From: an uncultured Clostridia bacterium
GTDB lineage: Bacteria; Bacillota; Clostridia; Oscillospirales; Oscillospiraceae
Length of the DNA stretch: 5,904 nucleotides
Assembly: GCA_945926565.1 (NCBI GenBank)
Contig: CAMELY010000089.1
Location: forward strand, 1-5,904
Direction of reading: 5' to 3'
The position numbers and the translations under genes are program-made. Below, in pieces: positions 1 to 5,022 of the stretch. Position 1 is the first letter of the stretch; every line of letters begins with the position of its first letter. The notes under the pieces are model-generated. The model was not told the origin of the DNA, did no database searches, and saw only the letters and a program-made list of their open reading frames with translations.

Positions 1-18
1 GCGCGGCGTTCGCCGCGC
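1..18. repeat. GC-rich hairpin at left edge
   Basis: A perfect inverted repeat: GCGCGGC (1-7) pairs with GCCGCGC (12-18) around a GTTC loop. It abuts the hairpin at 19-43 with no spacer, so the two form a doublet. It begins at base 1, so it may be cut by the window edge. It could belong to a dispersed palindromic repeat or to the leader of a gene to the left; the sequence does not decide this. Confidence 0.6.
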
Positions 19-43
19 GAATAAACCGCATAGCGGTTTATTC
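19..43. repeat. Perfect 11-bp hairpin with ATA triloop
   Basis: GAATAAACCGC (19-29) and GCGGTTTATTC (33-43) are exact reverse complements separated by three bases, ATA. The arms have a GC core next to the loop and AT-rich outer ends, like the hairpin at 5878-5904 at the other edge, although the sequences are unrelated. It could act as a terminator-like stem on either strand, as the first structure in the RNA made from the promoter at 54-82, or as part of a repeat family. Confidence 0.7.
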
Positions 44-53
44 AGTAGACATT

Positions 54-82
54 ATTATAGCAAAAGAGCGTCCCGAAATCAT
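54..82 (-). promoter_or_regulatory. Leftward promoter with perfect extended -10
   Basis: On the minus strand the sequence reads TGC-TATAAT, a perfect extended -10 (the TATAAT is at 54-59). The hexamer 17 nt upstream is ATGATT (77-82), a 3/6 match to TTGACA, which is weak but often enough with an extended -10. The predicted start is near base 47, so the RNA would begin just before the hairpins at 19-43 and 1-18 and leave the window. It lies after the terminator of the YitT gene, so it probably serves a gene to the left. This is a pattern-based prediction only. Confidence 0.5.
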
Positions 83-92
83 CCCTCAGCGC

Positions 93-126
93 AAAAAGAG
101 AGGGCCGCCCCCGCAGGCAGCCCCTC
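93..126 (-). terminator. Terminator of the YitT-family gene
   Basis: Read on the minus strand, a GC-rich imperfect stem (GAGGG at 100-104 paired with CCCTC at 122-126, plus an inner GCC/GGC stack with a bulge) is followed by a run of five T (plus-strand A at 93-97). It starts 17 nt past the TAA stop at 143-145, which fits a Rho-independent terminator for that gene. The stem has a mismatch and a bulge, so its strength is uncertain. Confidence 0.6.
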
Positions 127-142
127 AGTCTTATGTAATCTC

Positions 143-1003
143 TTACTCCTCCCTGCGCTGGTAGAACCGCCCGGTGAGCTGATCGGTTCGGATGGCATTG
201 ACAAAGGCCTCCGGATCCACCTTTTTCACCAGCCGGGTCACCCGCTTGCACTCGGCGCTGGAGACCACCGAGTAGATCAGGCTCCTGGGCTGCCGGGCAT
301 AGGCCCCCTCGCCGTTGAGGATGGTGGCCCCGTGGTGGGAGACCAAGGCGATGGCCTCACAGACGTCGTTCGGCTTGTTGGTCACGATAAACAGGGTCTG
401 CCGCTGATACTTCTTGTAGAGCATGTGCAGCACCTGGGTGGAGGCGTACTGGAAGATGATGGAGTACAGCGCCTTGTCCCAGCCGAACAGCAGGCCGGCC
501 ACAGACAGAATCACCGCGTTGACCCCCAGCATCAGGTTAAAGGAATCCATCCCCTTCCGGTCGGAGAGGAAGATGGAGATAAAGTCGGTTCCTCCGGAGG
601 TGGCGTTCATCATCAGGCACAGGCTGATGACCAGGCCGTTGATCATGCCGCCGAAGACGCTGATGAGCAGGGTATCATAGGTGATCACCCCCGCCGGGAT
701 CAGGTCGGTGAGGACGCCGCTGAGCACGATCATCAGCAGCGAATAGAGGGTGAACTTTTTCCCGATGTACCGGAACCCGATATAGACCGGAATGGCGTTG
801 AGCAGCAGATTGATGGGGGTATAGGGCAGCTCCAGCTGAAAGAACATGGCCGCGCTCCGCTGGATCAGAAGGGTCAGACCGTTGACGCCGCCGGGAAACA
901 GGTCTCCCGTACGCACAAAAGTCTTGATATTGACTGCGTTCAGAAGCGCTGCCAGGCAGATGACAGCGATCCGTTTGCCGTCTTTTTGCAGGTCAAACTT
1001 CAT
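143..1003 (-). CDS. YitT family membrane protein (DUF2179 C-terminus)
   Basis: A 286-residue integral membrane protein of the YitT family, which is widespread in Firmicutes, often in several copies per genome, and of unsettled function. Seen: a hydrophobic N-terminal two-thirds with about five or six membrane segments (roughly 10-30, 62-80, 84-104, 110-132, 155-195), the family-type GDLFPGGVNGL stretch near residue 33 and SGGTDFISIFL near 136. A soluble C-terminal domain (about 203-275) fits DUF2179, starting TLFIVTNKPNDV. Length is typical for the family. I chose the ATG at 1001-1003 because GGAGGA stands five bases before it and the protein begins MKFDLQKDG, a normal cytoplasmic lead into the first helix. 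The frame stays open to 1360, but that extension lacks family character. The gene is monocistronic, with its own promoter (1070-1098) and terminator (93-126), divergent from the DUF3810 gene. The family call is confident; the transported or sensed substrate is unknown. Confidence 0.9.
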   Translation of the reverse strand: MKFDLQKDGKRIAVICLAALLNAVNIKTFVRTGDLFPGGVNGLTLLIQRSAAMFFQLELPYTPINLLLNAIPVYIGFRYIGKKFTLYSLLMIVLSGVLTDLIPAGVITYDTLLISVFGGMINGLVISLCLMMNATSGGTDFISIFLSDRKGMDSFNLMLGVNAVILSVAGLLFGWDKALYSIIFQYASTQVLHMLYKKYQRQTLFIVTNKPNDVCEAIALVSHHGATILNGEGAYARQPRSLIYSVVSSAECKRVTRLVKKVDPEAFVNAIRTDQLTGRFYQRREE

Positions 1004-1044
1004 TTTCTCCTCCGTTTCTTTGTGTCTCCTGTCTTTTCTTTTCC

Positions 1045-1064
1045 AATGCAGTAATTCCTGCATT
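1045..1064. repeat. 7-6-7 inverted repeat in the YitT-gene leader
   Basis: AATGCAG (1045-1051) and CTGCATT (1058-1064) are exact inverted repeats with a six-base centre. The palindrome covers the predicted start of transcription from the promoter at 1070-1098, about 40 bases before the start codon. It could be an operator for a dimeric repressor or a small 5' hairpin in the mRNA. Nothing in the window identifies a regulator. Confidence 0.4.
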
Positions 1065-1069
1065 TCCAA

Positions 1070-1098
1070 ATGATAGCACAGACCTGCCGGGTTGTACA
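1070..1098 (-). promoter_or_regulatory. Promoter of the YitT-family gene
   Basis: Minus-strand -35 TGTACA (1093-1098, 4/6 match), a 17-nt spacer, and -10 TATCAT (1070-1075) with the upstream TG of an extended -10 (TGC-TATCAT). Transcription would start near 1063 and give a leader of about 60 nt. Good hexamers, spacing and position make this a credible sigma-A promoter. The rest of the roughly 300-bp gap up to 1255 shows only a short ATCTCC/GGAGAT inverted repeat (1208-1225) and no gene I can support. Confidence 0.55.
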
Positions 1099-1255
1099 CA
1101 GCAGTTTGCCTGATTTTATCCCACGCAAGCGGAAATTTTGCAGTTTTTACCCGGCAAAAGAGAGCCTTTGCAGCAGTGAGGCCGGCTTTCCAAATGGATT
1201 TCGGCCCATCTCCATCCACGGAGATTCCGCCCTGCCGGTTCCGAGGCTCTGACGC

Positions 1256-1284
1256 TTGCCGCCGGGCAGAAAAAGTGGTATCCT
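1256..1284 (+). promoter_or_regulatory. Promoter of the DUF3810 gene and cdd
   Basis: TTGCCG (1256-1261), a 17-nt spacer and TATCCT (1279-1284) preceded by TGG make an extended -10 sigma-A-type promoter. The same -35 variant, TTGCCG with 17-nt spacing, occurs in the promoter at 4958-4986. Predicted start of transcription is near 1291, leaving a leader of only about 20 nt if translation starts at the CTG at 1311. This probably drives the DUF3810 gene and cdd together. Confidence 0.55.
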
Positions 1285-1298
1285 GAAAACAGAGAAAC

Positions 1299-1308
1299 GA
1301 GGTGATCC
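1299..1308 (+). promoter_or_regulatory. Ribosome site pointing to a CTG start
   Basis: GAGGTGATCC is a 10-base match to the full anti-Shine-Dalgarno complement (AGGAGGTGATCC) of bacterial 16S rRNA. The conventional start GTG (1302-1304) lies inside this match and so cannot be served by it. The in-frame CTG at 1311-1313 lies 8 nt after GAGG, which is ideal spacing. This suggests initiation at CTG. Confidence 0.5.
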
Positions 1309-2483
1309 CTCTGAGCCGACCGAAAACCATATACGACCTGATTACCCGGCCCCAACCCAAGCAGACCCCCCTCCGCCGCTACGGCCCAGTGCTGCTGGCC
1401 GTGGCCATCCCATCCGCCTTTCTGGGCCTGTTCCGGCTGGCCTGTCGGAACAGGGAACTGATGAACACCCTGATCTGGCAGGTCACCACCCCGGTCAAGC
1501 ACGCCGTCGCCCGGCTGTGCTCCTATCTCCCCTTCTCAATGGCGGAGGTGATCTGGACGGCGGTGGTGCTGGCCCTTCTGCTCTTTGTCCTCCGCTCCCT
1601 GTGGCTGGTGGGAAAGAGCCTGATCTACCGCCTCCAGGGCCGAAACGCCCACCCCCTCCGCCGTCTGCTGCGCCGGGGGCTGGCCCTGCTCTCCGCCCTG
1701 CTGATCATCTACTCCGGCTACACCGTCACCTGGGGGATGAATTACTACGGCGACACCTTCTCCCAGCTCAGCGGCCTGGAGGGCCGGAAGACCACATCCC
1801 AGGAGCTGTACGCCCTCACCGCCGCCTTTGCGGGTAAGTGCAACGAGCTCTCCGACCAGGTGGCCCGGGACGAAGCCGGACTCTTTGTGGGCAGTCCCGA
1901 TGACCGCTTTGACCGGAGTGCCGGACTCTACCAGTGCCTGTATGAGCAATTTCCCTTTCTCGATCTGGACGAGGCCCAGGCAAAGCCCATGTTCTACTCC
2001 CGGCTGATGAGCTGGCTGGGCTTTACCGGCTTCTACTTTCCCTTTACCGGGGAGTCCCTGGTCAACGTGGACGCCCCCGCCTCCCTGGTGCCCGCCACCA
2101 TCCTCCACGAGCTGGCCCACCAGCGCAACATCGCCCAGGAGGACGAGTGCAATTTCCTGGCCATCATCGTGGGGATTCAATGTGATGACATAGAGTTTCA
2201 ATACTCCTCCGCCCTCATGGGTTACATCCACCTGGGCAACGCCCTCTACTCCGCCGACCGGGATCTGTGGCGGACAGTCTACGGCAGCCTCAACGAGGCG
2301 GTCAGGACTGATCTGAGCTACAACAACACATACTGGGAGCAGTTCGAATCCCCCGCCTCCGAGGCGGCGGAGGCGGTCTACTCCGGTTTTGCTGAAAGCT
2401 ACGGCCAGAAAGAGATTATGAAGAGCTACGGTGCCTGTGTGGATCTGCTGGCCGCCTACTACCTGCCGCCCGCGGAGGAGTGA
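1302..2483 (+). CDS. DUF3810 family membrane metallopeptidase-like protein
   Basis: A membrane-anchored putative zinc metallopeptidase of the DUF3810 family; substrate unknown. Numbered from the GTG (393 residues): three membrane helices at about 27-47, 80-103 and 126-146, with a strongly basic loop between the second and third (about 104-125). By the positive-inside rule this puts the C-terminal domain outside the cell. That domain carries HELAH (269-273), an HExxH zinc motif, followed by AQEDECNFLA, in which E282 is the likely third ligand, as in the family pattern HE.AHQ...A.E.E.NFLA. Length is normal. Coordinates use GTG, the outermost standard start, but the strong Shine-Dalgarno match (1299-1308) overlaps it, so the in-frame CTG at 1311 (390 residues, beginning SRPKTIYDL after the initiator) is the better-placed start. 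cdd follows after 38 nt with no terminator between, so co-transcription is likely. Family call good; enzymatic activity inferred only from the motif. Confidence 0.87.
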   Translation: MIPLSRPKTIYDLITRPQPKQTPLRRYGPVLLAVAIPSAFLGLFRLACRNRELMNTLIWQVTTPVKHAVARLCSYLPFSMAEVIWTAVVLALLLFVLRSLWLVGKSLIYRLQGRNAHPLRRLLRRGLALLSALLIIYSGYTVTWGMNYYGDTFSQLSGLEGRKTTSQELYALTAAFAGKCNELSDQVARDEAGLFVGSPDDRFDRSAGLYQCLYEQFPFLDLDEAQAKPMFYSRLMSWLGFTGFYFPFTGESLVNVDAPASLVPATILHELAHQRNIAQEDECNFLAIIVGIQCDDIEFQYSSALMGYIHLGNALYSADRDLWRTVYGSLNEAVRTDLSYNNTYWEQFESPASEAAEAVYSGFAESYGQKEIMKSYGACVDLLAAYYLPPAEE

Positions 2484-2521
2484 GCTGCTCTCCTATTTTG
2501 ATCGAAATGAGGTGTTTTTCC

Positions 2522-2917
2522 ATGACCGACCATGAGCTGGTGGAGCTGGCCTTCACCATGCTGGAGCGCTCCTATGTGCCCTACTCCAAATTTCCCGTCG
2601 GCGCCGCCCTGCTGTGCGCGGACGGCACCGTGTTTACCGGCTGCAATGTGGAAAATTCCGCCTTCGGCTCCACCATCTGCGCCGAGCGCACCGCCCTGGT
2701 CAAGGCGGTGAGTGAGGGCCATCGGGACGACTTTGTCGCCCTGGCGGTGGTGGGCAACTCCGCCGACTACTGCTGGCCCTGCGGCGCCTGCCGGCAGATG
2801 CTCTATGAGTTCGCCCCCGGCCTGCGGCTGCTGGTGGCCAACCGGGAACATGATTATGTCACCCTCTCCCTGGATGAGCTGCTGCCCCACGGCTTCGGGC
2901 CCAAGGCGATGGAGTGA
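2522..2917 (+). CDS. cdd: Cytidine deaminase
   Basis: Cytoplasmic pyrimidine-salvage enzyme that hydrolytically deaminates cytidine and deoxycytidine to uridine and deoxyuridine. The 131-residue length matches the small homotetrameric class. Seen: substrate-binding CNVEN (41-45), C53-A54-E55 with the zinc cysteine and the catalytic proton-shuttling glutamate, and PCGACRQ (86-92), where C87 and C90 complete a three-cysteine zinc site as in the tetrameric enzymes. The start is the ATG at 2522, with GAGGTG (2509-2514) seven bases upstream. The ATG at 2507 and the GTG at 2480 are also in frame but would place the ribosome site inside the gene. It lies 38 nt after the DUF3810 gene, probably in one operon, and faces pyrB across a shared terminator. 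All key residues are present. Confidence 0.97.
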   Translation: MTDHELVELAFTMLERSYVPYSKFPVGAALLCADGTVFTGCNVENSAFGSTICAERTALVKAVSEGHRDDFVALAVVGNSADYCWPCGACRQMLYEFAPGLRLLVANREHDYVTLSLDELLPHGFGPKAME

Positions 2918-2937
2918 GGCTCCAACACAGCAAAAAT

Positions 2938-2971
2938 GCCCGTTCGGAACCGGTTTCGATTCCGAACGGGC
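2938..2971. terminator. Bidirectional terminator between cdd and pyrB
   Basis: A perfect 12-bp stem (2938-2949 with 2960-2971; core CCCGTTCGGAA/TTCCGAACGGG) has a 10-base loop. On the plus strand it is followed by TAATTTTTT, and on the minus strand by ATTTTTG (plus-strand A run at 2932-2936). It sits 20 nt after the cdd stop and 12 nt after the pyrB stop, so it should end both convergent transcripts. Confidence 0.9.
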
Positions 2972-2983
2972 TAATTTTTTGCT

Positions 2984-4051
2984 TTACCGCAGCTCCTTGT
3001 CGCAGTAGGCGCAGCACTCCACGCCGCCGATGGTCTTGACCAGGGGGGGCAGATAGCTGCCCTCGGTCTGGGTGATGCAGTTGGGGTTGTGGCAGACCGG
3101 CTTGGTGCCGATCTCCACCGGGTCGGGCTTCTGGTGGCCCTGGTTGGCCAGGTCCATGAGCAAGGCCATCCGGGCGTACATGCCAAACCGGGCCTGCTCG
3201 AAGTAGGCGGCTCTGGGGTCGTCGTCCACGTCCACGGCGATCTCGTCCACCCGGGGCAGGGGGTGGAGCACCATCATATTGGGCCGGGCCCGCTGGAGCT
3301 TGCGGCGGTTGAGAATGTAGACGCCCTTGTTCCGCTCGTACTCCAGGGGGTCGATGAACCGCTCCCGCTGAATGCGGGTCATGTAGAGCACGTCCAGCAT
3401 GGGGATGACCGCCTCCAGGCCGGTGACCTCGGTGAACCACATGTGGTTCTCCCGCATAAAGATACGCATATAGTCGGGGATAGCCAGCTCCCGAGGGCTG
3501 ATAAGGTAGAACTTGATGTCGTTGAATTTGGCCAGGGCCTTGATGAGAGAGTGGACGGTGCGGCCGTTTTTCAGGTCGCCGCACAGGCCGATGGAGATGC
3601 CGTCCACGCTGCCCCGGAGCCGGGTGATGGTGGTCAGATCCGCCATGGTTTGGGTGGGGTGCATATGGCCGCCGTCGCCGGCGTTGATCACCGGCACCTC
3701 AGAGTAAAGGCTGGCCGCCTTGGCGGCGCCCTCTCTGGGGTTGCGCATGACGATGACGTCGGAATAGGCGGAGACCATCTTAATGGTGTCCTTCAGCGTC
3801 TCGCCCTTGGCGGTAGAGGAGGACTTGGGATCCGCAAAGCCGAAGACAGTGCCGCCCAGCCGGAGCATGGCGGTCTGGAAGGAAAAGTTGGTCCGGGTAG
3901 AAGGCTCAAAAAAAAGGCTAGCTTCCAGCTTGCCCCGACATGCATCCAAATATTCCTCCGGGGCATCCATGATCTGTTCCGCCCTTGCGTAAATTGCTTC
4001 CCACTCCTGACGACTCAGGTCGCCAAAGTCAATCAGATGTCGAAAACTCAC
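2984..4051 (-). CDS. pyrB: Aspartate carbamoyltransferase with PyrI-type zinc tail
   Basis: Catalyses the committed step of de novo pyrimidine synthesis: carbamoyl phosphate + L-aspartate to N-carbamoyl-L-aspartate, in the cytosol. Of 355 residues, 1 to about 306 are a complete catalytic chain: FFEPSTRTNFSF (47-58, carbamoyl-phosphate loop), SSTAKGET (78-85, the 80s loop), R103, HPTQT (131-135), R164, RIQRERF (226-232) and HPLPR (263-267). The extra tail (about 307-355) holds C320-x4-C325 and C347-x2-C350 in the context VCHNPNCITQTE and CAYCDKEL. This matches the zinc domain of the regulatory chain PyrI (E. coli VCPNSNCISHAE and CKYCEKEF). The N-terminal nucleotide-binding domain of PyrI is missing, and no pyrI lies in the window. 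The start is GTG (4049-4051) with AGGAGG nine bases upstream. The gene is monocistronic, with promoter 4082-4110, a leader of about 24 nt too short for a UTP- or PyrR-type attenuator, and terminator 2938-2971. Catalytic function is near certain; lack of CTP/ATP control is inferred. Confidence 0.97.
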   Translation of the reverse strand: MSFRHLIDFGDLSRQEWEAIYARAEQIMDAPEEYLDACRGKLEASLFFEPSTRTNFSFQTAMLRLGGTVFGFADPKSSSTAKGETLKDTIKMVSAYSDVIVMRNPREGAAKAASLYSEVPVINAGDGGHMHPTQTMADLTTITRLRGSVDGISIGLCGDLKNGRTVHSLIKALAKFNDIKFYLISPRELAIPDYMRIFMRENHMWFTEVTGLEAVIPMLDVLYMTRIQRERFIDPLEYERNKGVYILNRRKLQRARPNMMVLHPLPRVDEIAVDVDDDPRAAYFEQARFGMYARMALLMDLANQGHQKPDPVEIGTKPVCHNPNCITQTEGSYLPPLVKTIGGVECCAYCDKELR

Positions 4052-4081
4052 CGTGATCTCCTCCTCGTTTGTATTTGATCT

Positions 4082-4110
4082 ATTGTATCATACCCATCGG
4101 GGTGAGACAA
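4082..4110 (-). promoter_or_regulatory. pyrB promoter
   Basis: On the minus strand: -35 TTGTCT (4105-4110, 4/6), a 17-nt spacer, and TGA-TACAAT (TACAAT at 4082-4087, 5/6, with an extended TG). Transcription would start near 4075, about 24 nt before the GTG start codon. No terminator/antiterminator pair fits in that leader. The remaining gap up to 4203 belongs to the upstream region of the divergent membrane-protein gene, for which I found no convincing promoter. Confidence 0.65.
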
Positions 4111-4203
4111 GGCCCTCCCGCCAACAGTTTTGGAGAATTTGGTCGGAGATTTCCGGTATGCTTTGCCCCATTTTGCTCCATGCTAAGCATCGGTGATGTT
4201 TGC

Positions 4204-4743
4204 ATGATATGGATCTGGTATTTTCTCTTCTACTCCGCCCTGGGCTTTTTGCTGGAGGTGGTCTACACCCGGCTCACCGGCGGGACGAAACGGGACCGCA
4301 AGTGTATGCTCTTTCTCCCCCTCTGCCCGGTCTACGGGGTGGGGGCGGTGGGCATTCTGCTGCTGCCCCGGTGGATTGCCGCCCATCCTCTTGCCCTGAT
4401 ACTGGCCGCCGGCGCCGTGGCCACCGGGGCGGAGTATCTGCTCTCCTGGTTTTATGAGCGGGCCTGGGGGGTCGCCTTCTGGGACTACAGCCGGCTGCCG
4501 CTCCACATCCACGGCCGGGTCTGCCTGCCCTTCGCCCTGGCCTGGGGACTGCTCAGCCTGCCTCTGATCTACTGGGTGCAGCCGGCGGCCCAGCGGTGGG
4601 GAGAGCTGCTGCCCGGCGGGGTGATTACCGCCCTGGGGCTGCTCTTCGCCGTGGACTGGGTACTCACCGGCCAGGTGCTGCGCAGCAGTCACTCCACCCA
4701 GGCCCTGCGCTGGTGGGCTACAGCGCCTCCAGCTGAGCGATGA
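4204..4743 (+). CDS. PF06541 (ABC_trans_CmpB) family membrane protein
   Basis: A 179-residue integral membrane protein of the family that databases call putative ABC-transporter type IV. No ATPase or binding protein lies nearby, so a transport role is not supported here. About five membrane helices can be seen (roughly 3-22, 35-55, 60-82, 105-125, 137-158). Family hallmarks in order: ALGFLLEVVY near the N-terminus, CPVYGVGAVG (41-50), GAEYLLSWFYERAWG (75-89), FWDYSRLPLHIHGRVCLP (92-109) and WG at 114-115. The usual NRGFL segment before CPxYG is altered to CMLFLPL. The start is the ATG at 4204, with a modest GGTGAT six bases upstream; the in-frame ATG at 4180 is possible, and the longer 4069 start adds residues unlike the family. 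It is divergent from pyrB. The 3' end overlaps the convergent 71-residue gene by 26 bp, with no terminator seen between them. Confidence 0.82.
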   Translation: MIWIWYFLFYSALGFLLEVVYTRLTGGTKRDRKCMLFLPLCPVYGVGAVGILLLPRWIAAHPLALILAAGAVATGAEYLLSWFYERAWGVAFWDYSRLPLHIHGRVCLPFALAWGLLSLPLIYWVQPAAQRWGELLPGGVITALGLLFAVDWVLTGQVLRSSHSTQALRWWATAPPAER

Positions 4744-4933
4744 CCCCCCGGATCTGTTCCTCGGTGGCCCCCTTCTGCCGGGCAAAGGCCACCGCCTGGT
4801 TCACTGTCCAGCTCTTGACGATAACAGCCATAGGGTGGTTTATGAGCCGGGGATCGAACTGGTTCAGCAGGGCGACGGCCTTAGGGTTCTGGGCTAACTG
4901 ACCGATAGTGATGTTTCCTTTCCGCAAATCCAT
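4718..4933 (-). CDS. Small helical protein of unknown function
   Basis: I do not firmly recognise this 71-residue protein. It is soluble, lacks cysteine, has no signal peptide, and looks helical: an amphipathic IGQLAQNPKAVALLNQF, a turn around DPRLINHP, then two predicted helices (about 43-54 and 57-71) joined by KGAT. The pattern (a leading T-I-G-x-L, N-P-x-A, and a later H-P-M) recalls short helical modules found at the ends of some clostridial proteins, but that is from memory and unsure. The gene itself is well supported: ATG at 4931-4933 with GGAG seven bases upstream, and a promoter (4979-5008) shared back to back with the carbonic-anhydrase-like gene. The in-frame ATG near 5008 lies upstream of the predicted transcript start and is rejected. 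The stop codon lies inside the opposite PF06541 gene. Confidence 0.72.
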   Translation of the reverse strand: MDLRKGNITIGQLAQNPKAVALLNQFDPRLINHPMAVIVKSWTVNQAVAFARQKGATEEQIRGVIAQLEAL

Positions 4934-4957
4934 AGAAAACTCCTCTCCGGGGCGGTC

Positions 4958-4986
4958 TTGCCGTCCGTCCCTGTCTCCATTATAAT
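4958..4986 (+). promoter_or_regulatory. Rightward promoter of the carbonic-anhydrase-like gene
   Basis: TTGCCG (4958-4963), a 17-nt spacer and a perfect TATAAT (4981-4986). The start of transcription would be near 4993, giving a leader of about 30 nt that contains the AGGAGG at 5009-5014. The -10 lies within the 8-base palindrome ATTATAAT (4979-4986), so it is also the -10 of the leftward promoter. Confidence 0.7.
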
Positions 4987-5008
4987 AATGTATCACAGAG
5001 TATGACAC
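4979..5008 (-). promoter_or_regulatory. Leftward promoter of the 71-residue gene
   Basis: On the minus strand TATAAT (4979-4984) is perfect, with GTGTCA (5003-5008, 4/6 to TTGACA) 18 nt upstream. Transcription would start near 4972, with a leader of about 39 nt carrying GGAG before the ATG at 4933. It shares the palindromic -10 box with the opposing promoter, so RNA polymerase can bind in only one direction at a time. Confidence 0.55.
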
Positions 5009-5022
5009 AGGAGGCGTTTCTT

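Noticed and set aside
49..59. 11-base match between 49-59 (minus) and 4981-4991 (plus), TATAATAATGT
   Set aside because: It is AT-rich and centred on -10 boxes in both places, so it is best explained by shared promoter composition rather than a regulatory repeat.
1004..1360. Open frame extending the YitT-family protein by 119 residues upstream
   Set aside because: The added residues show no family character and run across the promoter at 1070-1098 and into the divergent gene. The ATG at 1003 has a strong GGAGGA site.
3089..4078. Long plus-strand open frame of 329 residues opposite pyrB
   Set aside because: It is the antisense shadow of pyrB in GC-rich DNA, rich in His, Val, Gly and Asp, with no ribosome site or recognisable domain.
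4052..4081. PyrR-binding or UTP-sensitive attenuator in the pyrB leader
   Set aside because: The predicted leader is only about 24 nt and has no terminator/antiterminator hairpins.
4069..4203. Longer N-terminus for the PF06541 protein
   Set aside because: The extension overlaps the pyrB promoter on the other strand and lacks family similarity. The family pattern begins at MIWIWYFLFYSALG.
5002..5022. Start at ATG 5002 for the carbonic-anhydrase-like protein
   Set aside because: The AGGAGG at 5009-5014 would be inside the coding region and serves the ATG at 5023, which gives the normal N-terminus for the family.
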